From Agapetus fuscipes (taxonomy: Eukaryota > Arthropoda > Insecta > Trichoptera > Glossosomatidae): a stretch of 64,000 nt of DNA. The notes under the pieces were generated by a model. The model searched no databases. It was given only the letters and a program-made list of their open reading frames with translations, and was not told the DNA's origin. Below, piece by piece: positions 43,001 to 55,000 of this stretch; the stretch's first letter is position 1, and each line of letters starts with the position of its first letter. The position numbers and the translations under genes were made by a program. The stretch is taken from NCBI GenBank assembly GCA_951799405.1, contig OX637339.1, forward strand, positions 18,166,001 through 18,230,000, given 5' to 3'.

Positions 43001-46000
43001 CAGCTAGTATAATGATGAAATAGATTATAGTAGACTACTGTGGAATAATCCACTATAGAAGAATCTGGAATAAACGAGTAACGTCCATACGACCTGTATA
43101 AATATGAACCGCAATTGTCAGTGGAGAGTCAGAGTCGCTTGAAACATTGTGACGCGAAGTCGATATAAGCAGAGCAAGAAAAATAATCAGTGCATTGTAT
43201 TAAGCCGATATTGTGCAAAATAAATCTTGGTAAATAATTAAATTGCAGTTGAATTAAAAGAACCCAAGTAAAATCATAACAATACCTACTATTTAATATT
43301 GTTAGGAATGTGAGTAGTTGTGTGTCATAATAAGTCTCTCTAGAAATAAATAGACACTTAGTAAATAATTAATTGTATTTGGCCTGACCAGAAACAGGTA
43401 TTAATATCATAAATTAATAATTCATTATTGTATATTTTAAGGAATTATTAATTAATAATTATCCCACAGATCAGGGAATAAATATTATATTATTTTATCT
43501 ATGAATTATCCAATGACATCTGTTGAACCAGGATCAAAGTTATGATCAAATGATCCAAGCGGAGATCGAACCAGCGTTATTATATTCCAAATACGCTAGA
43601 AATATCAGCTACTTGTCTCTCTCGGCCATAACACTGATCAGCTTCAAATAAAAAATATATATAAGTAACAAAAATGATAGAAGTAGATAATTTTCATTCA
43701 AGGAAGTGAACTCAGTGTTTTTTTTTATTTTAGCAACACCATCTATTAAGAAAATCTACAAGCACAAACTAACAATTTCCTTTTCTAACTTTCAGATTCA
43801 CTCGGTGACCAAGAAATCTGACACGCAGGTGACGGCAGAGGTCACGGTCCTCGCCAATGTCACGGACAACAACGCGCAGTACAAGTGCGAAGCTGACAAC
43901 AGTGCCACGGACATTCCGCTCTTCGAGAGTGTCATGCTTAGCGTTCATTGTGAGTATGATGATGTCTCTCTCCTTGTCTTGCAAACTGCTACGCCTCCAA
44001 CTGCTTCTATCCTTCACAGCTTTCTTTCAACTTGTCACCTGGACCTTACTTACTTAACTTATCTAAAATAAACCTTGTGACTCTAGTACTTGGGGACTCA
44101 TGAATCAGTTGACTTCTTCATTGTGCTGTTTGTGACATTGTCACTCCAAAGGGGTCACAAGAACAATGATTTGTTCTGGTTGGAGATGTCTCTTGAAGTG
44201 ACTGCATTCTGCAATCTCTTGAACCACAGATGGCAGTCAGTTCCATACCCTTGTATAAAACCGTTATCAACAATCAAATTAATATCAGTTTCATTTGTAT
44301 CTATAAGTTTAAAGAGATATATTAAATAGTTTCTTGATTAGTTATTCTAGTCAAAAGTTGCCGTAATTAATGATGACAATTTATAAAGCGCCTTTTTGTA
44401 ACTTTTCTCACTGCCACTTTCTACTGAATCCTTTGTACGTAAATATGAAATTAACTTGAATATGTTGTAATATTCCAGTCGCCCCGGAAGCCGTCCGCAT
44501 CCAGGTGGACCCCAAGGAGCTGCGCCCCGGCATGCAGGCCAGGCTGACGTGTGACGGAGCCTCCAGCAACCCTCCGGCTGCGCTCTCCTGGTGGAGGGAC
44601 GGTATCCCCATCCACGGTCAGTATACTGTTATATAAACAGAATAAATATCATAAAAGTATAAGCATTTAATGTAAATAAATAATGATTATGGATACTCAT
44701 GGATCGGACAATTGATGATCCTAGTAAGGATGTTGCATCCTATTGGAAGTCCATATGGGAAGAGTAAAAGGTTTAAAAACCAAAAACTGGTCATTCTACA
44801 ACACCAGGAGGTCCCAGGATTCAATCTGCTGAGAGGACTATGGATGACTTTAAATATGGTCCGCAATTAGCAAGGCCGTTGCAACTGTTTGCTCCACAGA
44901 TGGGGATTAGCTCCATCTCCAGGGTTTGACAGTGGGACGGAGAACCAGACTGTCCGGCACATAGTGGAGGATTGCCCCATCAGAAGACATCCTCCTGGCC
45001 TGAAAGACCTCCACGAAGTCACGCCGGGAGCAGGGAAATGGATGGAGGGCTTGAATTTTTGCCTCTGACACGGCGCAATGGCTAAGAAATTTGTTGTGCT
45101 TGCCTGCCATATGAAAAGTAAAGTAAGTATGGATATATAATAAAAAAGTAAACAGCTGTGCCTACCCATTTACATGAATTGAGCTCTGTGAGGGTCCTAT
45201 AGAATATACTGGAATGTAATGGAACTTGCCAGCATATGTGTGAAGGTACTGGGCTACCTTATTTCTGGCATAGCAAGCACAATTATTTTTATAGTAATTC
45301 TCATTCCTACAGCCATCAGAATATAAAAAGGAGCTAGATTTGCCATCATCCCATTTCCCCTGTCGACTCTGACATTTCATATATTTCTAGGTTATGTCAA
45401 CTCTTCAAAGCCCGGTCTACATGGAGGCACCGTCTCTTCAATAGAAATGAAACTGGACATCACTCGAGAGATGAACGGTTAGTAAAAAATATGTTACTAA
45501 ATCTAAATCTTAATCTAAGCTGCAAAGATATGTATCATTTGAGATTCATATTAAATGCATTCCCACAAGCAGACACGCATAATTTCGCACTCACACATGC
45601 GGCATGTGTGATAATATAAATAAATACTAATTATGCTATTTAGTAAATAAATAGTTCTATGAAATACATACTATTCAAAGATCCAGTGACGTCACATCCG
45701 CCTAAATAAAAAAATTCCTGTTTGACCAAAAGTCAAAAATGTGAAAGGGCTATAATTTAAAAATCACGCAAGATATTATTTTTTCAAAAACAAAGATGCA
45801 TAAAAAATGTTGTTCCTTCCTTATAGGTTGGTATGCGACTGACCACCCATGCTGTAAAAATGGTTCATTTTGTCAATGTCACCCCTGTCTCAGGGAAGGA
45901 CGGCAAGAGTTGCAGGGTGTATGTCCATTTGAGATTTGGTTTTTATGTTGTAGGTTCACATGCGGCATGTGCAAGTGCGAGCTTGTACGTGCCTGGTTGT

Positions 46001-49000
46001 GAAAATGCATGTAATGTGAATCTCCTTGATGTAACATATCTTTGCAACTTAGATTAGATTAGATTAGTTGTCTATCATTTTATGAAAAACAACAAAAATG
46101 TGAAATTACCCTATTCGGGGGATGATCGAGGCGACTAACTCCCAAAGATGACCACGCTGATAGCTCCTACAGGATATGTTGGCAGATACGTGCTGTTCCT
46201 TTTACACGGAGCTCAAAAGGATTGCCTCGGGTAGAGAGGAATGGAGGACAACTAACAAGATGGATGCACATTGTCGCCAACCAATCCTAGGGTTGAAATA
46301 CAAAAAGATTTGTGATAATTTAATTTGATTTCTTTGTTACAGGCAACATTTACACGTGTCAAGCGATGAACGAAGCTCTTCAAAGGAGCGTACACGATGC
46401 ACATACTCTGGAAGTACTATGTAAGTCATTATATATACAAAACCTGTTATGGAAATTATTGTATAAAAATATTTACGTGAGTTTATTTACTTACTTACTC
46501 ATAACTTACCTTCTTCCTCTTTTGGTGCCACTTTGATCAAAGATTGGCGATCATCACGGCTATTTTGACAATGGATACTGCGGCTCAAAAAAGGGATTTT
46601 GAACCATTCATTGTCGCAAGTTTTTCAGCCATGATGTTTCCTTGACTGATAGGTTGGTATGCGGCTGACCACCCATATTGTAAAAAATGGTTCACTTTGC
46701 CAATGTCACCCCTGTTTCAGGGAAGGTCTGCAAGAGTTGCAGGGCTTATGTTCATTTGAGATTGGGTTTTTTATATTGTAGGTCCACATGCGGCATGTGT
46801 AAGCGTGAAATTATGCATGTCTGCTTGTGGGAATGCATTTAATATGAATCTCAAATGATACATATCTTTGCAGCTTAGATTTAGATTTAGATTTTAGATG
46901 TCCTTCGGTGTCCCTAAGTTCTTCTCCCCACAATCTTACCCTGTATGATAAGATGAGGAAGGCGGTATTTCTCGTTTCACAAAATGTAACCGAAGTACCT
47001 GAAATTGGGTTTGGGGAATTTAAAAAATGCACGTAATACCATACGTGGTAAACAACAGTTTGTACTTAAATGTATAGCAGAGATAAGGACATTTAAGTGA
47101 GCTGTATAAAATTGTTACATTTTTTATTTTATATTTACGCAATTGACGGGACTGTACACAATGTAATATAATAAAGATATCAATTTCATTTACTTTTGTA
47201 AAAAATATGATTAAACATTAACCAATCAATCATTGTTTATTTCAGATCCACCCATATTCGAACCGCTGCAACCCGAAGTGACAATTGGTGTTGAGAACGA
47301 GTCCTTGACCATCATGGTCAAAGCGGACGCCAATCCTTCCAAGATCACTTACACGTGGACCAAGAATGGACTACCAGTTCCTCAGGCCAATCAGAGTCCA
47401 GCCAGTAAGTCACAATTCCTTTTTTTTTTATTGATTGTAGAGGCATTCAATTCTTCAACTGCGATTGACAGGCATAGGCGTCAAGTGTAAACTTGCATAC
47501 AGTGCGGCTGTCAATCATAGATGTCATCCAACTTTGAACTTATCCCTGACATCTATGTTCAACAATTCAAAAGTCTGCAAGCGGAAATATGCACTAAACC
47601 TTTGTGATTTTTGTTCTTGATTACTAATACATGTGACTGTTCACATAGTTTGAAGTTTCGTCAATCAATTAAGGTAGGAAATCAATGAATGTGCTTGAAA
47701 AATATTCCGTAAGTACTAGGGGTATTTAAATAGCCAGAATATTTAGAAGCGAAAGGCTAAAAATCATTTTGTTTTGTATTTAACCCAAGCAAAATCGAAT
47801 TATTTCGCAGATTCTACCAATATAATAGGTGTAATGTCTTATTTTGAATTAAAACAATGTGTTTACAACGTGGGGTATGTGTGTATAACCTCAAAAAGAT
47901 TTGACAGATACAAAACCTTTGTATTGACAAGAGACTATAGCGCCTCTCGAAGTTAGATTTGTAAATAAACCAACCGAATGACAATGTTTATTCTCGCGCC
48001 CTTTTCAATGTTCCCACCTCATTCTCATAGCCTTCATTATAAATATGGATTTAAATGTTTTTGACAGTTGTCCTAATATTTGAAATGATTTCAATTTGAT
48101 TTTTCTTTCACAGATGGCAGAATCCTGTCTGACGGCCCGTCTGTCAACATAACCCAACTTTCCAGAAATGACGCGGGCGTTTACACATGTGAAGCCATCA
48201 ACTCCCAGGGCTCTGCTGTCACCAACATTACAATTGACGTCCACTGTAAGTTTCATCACATTTACATTACAGCGTAAATCGAAACCACGGTTTTACAGTC
48301 TTCCTTTATTTGTGCAATGTTTTTCTTCTGCTTTTTGCGAATTGCTTAAATATTTATTGTATTTCTTTTACAGATCCTGCCACAATCAAAATGATCTCCA
48401 AGGACATATTGGTGAACCCGAATGAAACAGCCACTCTATCCTGTACAGCAACAGGTAAGAATATATTTTAGTGTCCTAATGTCCTGCTAGTACAGCTGTT
48501 CAGATGGAAAATTTGAAAGTAATCAGGTTATTTTTTAACTTAAAATAATAAGAAATGTAATTTTCGATACGTGAGAGTTGCTTTCCGGCATCTGCTGATG
48601 TACTTTACTTTACTTTTCATATGACCGGCAACCCCAACAATACTCTTGGCCATTGGGCCGCGTCAGAGGGGAAGATCCAAGCCCTCCATCCACTTCCCTG
48701 CTCCTGGCGTGGCTTCATGGAGGTCTTTCAGGCCAGGAGGGTGTCTTCTGATGGGTCACTCCTCCACTATATGCCCGACAGTCTGGTTCTCATCCTGGAG
48801 ATGGAGCTTATTCACATCTATGGAGCGAGGAGTTGCAACTGCCGTGCTCAGTGTGGACCCTGTTTAAGGTCTTCATAGTCCTCTCGGTAGATTGAACCCT
48901 GGGACCTCCTGGTGTGGCAGAGTGATCAGATCTTGGTTTTTAAACCTTTTTGCTGTGATCTATTAGGGCTGAAATTTCTGGATGTTTCGCCCATTCTGCG

Positions 49001-52000
49001 ATGGACTTCTTTAGCGTGAGGATGATGATGTTGATCATAATAGTTTCATCTAAATCTCACCTCGATTGCGTACATCAAAAAAATTATGAAAACTAAATCA
49101 TTTATTTCATACATTTTCAATCTTTATAAAATTGCTATGATCCACATCATCATCATCACGCTGGAGAAGCCCATCGCAGACATGAGCAAAACTTCCGCAA
49201 GCTCCAGCTGTAATAAACAGATCCCGGAAAGCAACTCTCCAGTATCAAAAGCCTGCCGAATAAACCTAACACTCTTATTATAGTCTTTGGCAATATTTTG
49301 TTTGAGTGTCTTAAATTCTTTTTTTTCTCTTTTAAACGTCTCTTGCTTATCATACATGTACATTTTTTTTTTCCTCATTGCAATGATCTTTTTTCTTCAG
49401 GAAATCCTCTGTCGGAAGAGCACATTTCTTGGCAGAGAGACGGCTACACAGAGTTTGACAAGAAAACCCGCACCACGTACAACGCCACCACCGGAACCCT
49501 TGATCTCTACATCAAGTCCACCTCGCGTGATGATGTGGGGGCCTTCAAGTGCAAGGTGGACAACGGGGTGGGCAACGGCAGCGTGCAGGAGGCCTGGCTG
49601 CTGGTGAAGTTTAAACCGGAGATGGATACCAGCCCCAGCTTGGCTAAGGCTGCTGCCAATCAAGGGGATTCTGCAGAGCTTGTTTGCAGGTAAAGATTAT
49701 ATTCATTCAATTAATGTTTATTGTTACATTATATCTTTAATAATAGCTAGAGCTTAAAAAAAGGAGTGTTTTTTCAACAATAGCTAACTGACTTTAAACT
49801 GAAAGAAAACGACTTGTGAAAGACTTGTGAAAATGTTGCAGGTATGGTTTCCATCAATTTAGGCATTTTATGGCAAGACTTCATTAAACGATTTGTATTT
49901 ATTTTTTATTCCCTGATTTCTTTGATCAATTCTTATTTCATGGAATGCATCCTAAGGGTAAAGCCTGAGTGAATTCCGTCTTTTAACGAGTCAGTTTACA
50001 TTGTAAACTAAAAAACAAGATTGAAGTTGACCTTGTAAACTTTACAAGGTCAAATTCAATATTTTTTTTTAATACTCACTAACGAAAATGAATGCTTTGA
50101 GTTTATTGGTGGGTAGTTTTACCCAATAGCAGTATTTTATTCAATTTTTGACCTTATTGCCTTGTAAAAACTAAATAAAAACAAAAAAAAATCACCATTA
50201 GTACTATGAGGGCAGATCCGCGTTCCGGCACCTCTGGAGCTCCAGAGGTTATTTATTACAAACTATTGTCTTTTATTTCAATGAAACAAATTTATTTATT
50301 CCTCCTCAGATGTCTCTCAGTTCCCGAGCCCACCTGGACGTGGTCTCGCTCCGGAGCCACCATCCCCACAGACTCCGGATCCCGACACTCCGTCATCAAC
50401 AGCCGCCTGTCCCAGCTGCAGCACGAGACCCGGCTGAGGGTTCCACAAGTCACCTCCGGAGACTACGGCCGCTACGAGTGCGCTGCAAGGAACAGCAAGG
50501 GGTTCACGTCTTCCAAGGTCATGCTGGACGTCACCAGTGCACCAGGTTGGTATATTTTTGCCTCTTATAATCCTCTCTCATAAATTCATCAACAGCTTAA
50601 TACACAGTGCCACCCTGTTGGAGAGTTACAGGTTGTATTTGCCTAACTCTACTCTCTACTCTTGACTCTACTAATAATTATCACATGTTTTTTTTATTAT
50701 TATGGACACCATTCCTGGAACAATTTGCCCATTGGTGTTCGCTCGAACCAACGTACCACCACCTTCAGAAAGAGACTGAAGACACTGTTTTTTTCCAGAA
50801 GCCATGGCGCCCTTGAGATGGTCTTGGACCATTAAATATCGCCACAGGAAACAAATCATCCATCATCATCATCACTCATTAATTTTTATTTGAAAAGTAG
50901 ATATTTTAAAGTTGGAAGATTGTTAAAAATAAATCAAAATTATGACGTATTACATAGATTATACTCCCATTTTTCCTTCTTCAATCTTCACTCACATTAT
51001 TGTAATATTCTAAATTCCTTTCAGACCAAGTTCTCCAACTGAACGTCGTCAACACCACCCACGATTCCGTAACCCTCACTTGGATCCCTGGCTTTGACGG
51101 TGGACTGACGGCCGCGTACCGTATACGCTATCGTCCCCTCGATGCCAAGACTTACAAGTACGAAGACGTCGCTCCCGCCAACGCCACCCAGTGGACTATC
51201 GGGGGCCTCTCATTGGCCACAGACTACCTCTTCTCAATCATGGCTAGCAACCGACTGGGCCCTGCTAAATATCTACCGGATAATACAAAAGCTACGACTT
51301 CAAGTGAGTACAAAACCCTTAAACAATCCTTTTGAGTTCTTTTGACCCTTCAACTGCGGCTGACACGCATAGGCGTCAAGTGTAAACTTGCACACAGTGC
51401 GGCTGTCAATCATAAAAGTCATCCAACTTCGAATTACTTATCCCTGACATCTGTGTTCAAGAATTCAAAAGACTGCAAGGGGAAATATGTACTACACCTT
51501 TGAGATTTTTGTTCTTGTATAACTAATACCTACATGTGACTGTTCACATAGTTTGAAGTGTCATTAACTAGCTATAAGTTTTGTATAAAACTTTAGGTAG
51601 CTCTTGAGTAGGTACAAAAATTAAATTTTACATAAGTCACAATCATTCAGTACCTATATTTTAAGATCTTACTACTTTATTGAATGTCTTACCTATGTAT
51701 TCTACGGATAACTAACAAAATCCTTTCTCCTTTTTTCACGCAACCTTCATTGGATTCGGTTTGTAACAACAATATTACCCACATAACCTCAAACTCCATC
51801 TGTCATATCAACAACACGAAACCTTATCAACAAACAAAATCAATCAACAATATAAAACAAACGTAACCTAAAAATCAATCTGTCAATTCAACAACATAAA
51901 ACAAACGTAACTTCAAAATTGTCCCTTCAAAAAAAAAACACAACCTCAAAAATTATCTGTCAATTCAAACATGACAGAAGTCCCGCCATCTTTTCATTCC

Positions 52001-55000
52001 CCAAGCTCAGACAACGATCCTGGGTCTTACAACTTCGGGACTTATCCCGGAATGCTCATAATAACTGGGACGATCATCGGGACTGCTCTTATTCTGCTAA
52101 ATGTCCTCATTATCGGGTTCTGTCTGCATAGAAGAGCCAACAAGAGAATCAGGGGTGCCATGGGTAAATTTAAAAATCCAATTTTAACACTATAATTGGG
52201 ACTTTACTAAAACAATAAACGGTAAGGATAATACGGTAGCTTATAAGTACCTACATGTTTTTGCTTTTAAAATCTTAATTAATTTAGTACCCAGGTATTA
52301 AATTTACAAAATGTATTTGTTAAATTAAATTTCGCTTTTAAATAATGCTTCTAAAGACATTGTCTTTGAGGTTATGTTAATTATTCTTCATTTGAAACAT
52401 ATTGAGTTCTCAAAAGTAAGAAAAGTTGCATTAAAATATGTTTACATTGTCATACTCAGGGCGAGAGTTATACTTAAGATTTTAAAGGTGAAATGGTGTT
52501 AAAAAAATAAGTACTTCATCCATCAAAAACACATTGAAATCCTTTGAATATCCTTTTCTACCTCTCACATTTTCTTACTAATATTATTTATTTATGTTTC
52601 TTATTGCCCTTTCTATTTTTATTATTTCTTATAGGTTTGAAATCAACACAGAATTTTTTTTCTGTTTGAAATTTGAGTCAGGGATGCTATTTCGCGAGTT
52701 CAATATCGCAAGGAAAAGAGATAGATGAAAGTAATCAAGTGCAAGGGAGACAGATAACAAAGCAAAAGCCGTCCACGACAGACTTATTGCTTCTATGCTT
52801 ATGCAGATTTTTAAAAAGAAAGACAATGGAGTGACACAGGCTCTTGAAATTGCAATTTAAATTTTTTTGCAAATTCTATTCTGGCTCGCTTAAAATCAAA
52901 TACTGAATTTGTGAAATCACTAAGTTGCTAAAAAACTACTAAGTACTAACTAAGTACTAATAATAATAATAATAATAATAATAATATCAGGCTAATTTAT
53001 TTTAAATTACAAATGATAAGAGAGCGCCGTTTTTGTGTGTGTCATACCTCAAGGGCCCTCTCCGATCATGGATAAGACTTTCTAAAAAGGTGTGTCTTGA
53101 GTGCTCCGCGAAATACATCCATAGATTTGGAGTTCTTCACTCCGGGTGGCAGTCTGTTCCACTCCACCGGACCTGCAACATGGAAAGCGCGGTCTCCGAA
53201 ATTTGTACGAATCTGACGGCGTGGCTGAACCAAATTGACTATTTCATCGCCCGCGGATCTGAGTGTCTGCCTCCTTATACCCATCTCAACAGGCAACATC
53301 ATGTCAGTCAAATAAGGTGGAGCCAAGCCATTGATGGCTTTATATACCATCACACAAACACGGTAGACCACCCTCTCCGGGAAACGAAGCCAATGTAGTG
53401 TTTTTAACAGCGGAGTGATGTGAGCGAATTTGGGTATCCCGAAAATGAGTCTTGCTGCCGAATTCAACACAGATTGAAAGCGATTGAACTGCTTCTTTGG
53501 CTGACCACTATAAAGCGTCGAACAATAGTCAATCCGAGACACCACAAACGCGCCCACTAGGGTCTTGACTGCATCTGACGGTAAACACTTTCTAATAGCC
53601 TTAATTTGGCGTAGTGGAAAAAAAGAAGAAGCTATTGTGGCATCTATTTGCCTCTCCAGTGTCAGATTCCGATCCAGTAAGACTCCTAGAAGTCCCACTG
53701 AATCAGAAGGCTGGATTAGCTTACCTCCTATGGAGAGTGGTACTCCGTTCACTAATAAGTGATATAATAATAATTCTACTAACTAAGTACTAACTAACTA
53801 AGTAACTAAGTACTAACTACTAAGTACTTACTACTAAAGAATCACTAAGTTGCTAAAGAAATTTATTACGAAACAAATATTTTTCTTTAAGAACGCTAGT
53901 CGTGATATCACCCCGCAGAGAGAAATAAAGAAATTCATTTAAGATTCTGACTGTATTGTTTCATTCAACTTTGTTTTGTTTTTATTTTTCATTAATTATT
54001 TTCATTTATTTTTCTCCTTCCCCGTCCATTTCACCCAGGTTCCAATCAAGAGGCCACCAAGATCCCAGACGTAATCCTGGAAAAGGGGGATTTCGCCCAT
54101 CAATTCATCATGGCTGCCTTGGGCATTGGTGCCATTTTGCTTTTGGTCAATATTGCCATTGTGGCATTTTTTGTCTACCGAAAACGGCTGCGGCGACTTA
54201 GAGGTAAGACACTTTTTACTTCCTGTACATTCTCGGCTCACAAGACTTGAGGGCTCAGGGCTTCCTGCACCACAATCTTCCAAGTCTGTCTTGTGCTGCT
54301 TCCCTCCATGGTCCCCTCACTCCCAGAACATTGGCGTCGTCCTCGATTTTGTTTGCCCACCGCATCCTGGGACGTCCGAGTGGTCTAACAAAGGAGAGGG
54401 CACCATCCAAGACATTTCTGATTATCTTGGAGTCCTCTGCACGTAGGTACTATAATATATTAACATTTAATATTCATATTTGGTGCTAGGCTAGCTGCTA
54501 CCTTTCCCTGAAACAGCATTGGTTAAAATCAAACTAAATTTGTACAGCATGGGAGGCAGCCTCATACCAACCAAATCAGTCAAAGAACAAGAAGTGACAA
54601 ATTGTGATATCTTATTAAAAACACAAAACAATTAAAATTAAACAAATTTAAATTTAAATAGGCACTATTTTTGCCAATCCACCACCATTTTTTTAAGCCT
54701 TTGCATATATGTCTTTCATTTCATTCAGAATCATAATCTTTTTCATCATTCTCTAATATGCCATTCTAGCGGAAATGCTAAATGCAGTACGGTGCACCTG
54801 AGTGTCTTTTTAAACTACCTACATAATATGTGTATTGGAATAATGACGCTCTGTACTGTCTTTAGTCCGGCCATGTGACAACACATTCAAAGAGTCCATT
54901 AATCAGCCCATGTTTTCTATTATTCTAATTTTAAATTTGACTTTTAGAACAAGCCGGACAGTCTTCTAAATCTGCCACCATTGAGATGTACGCTCCTTCT

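Noticed and set aside
43706..43795. In-frame N-terminal extension of exon 6
   Set aside because: Codons upstream are low-complexity, and a good pyrimidine tract and AG at 43794-43795 restore the exact Ig frame from exon 5.
53038..53398. 121-codon + strand frame over the LINE
   Set aside because: It is the antisense shadow of the clear reverse transcriptase C terminus on the - strand.
52011..54203. Both membrane exons used together as a two-pass protein
   Set aside because: In frame, but it would place the signalling tail outside the cell. The duplicated, interchangeable structure favours one-or-the-other splicing. Kept only as a formal possibility.
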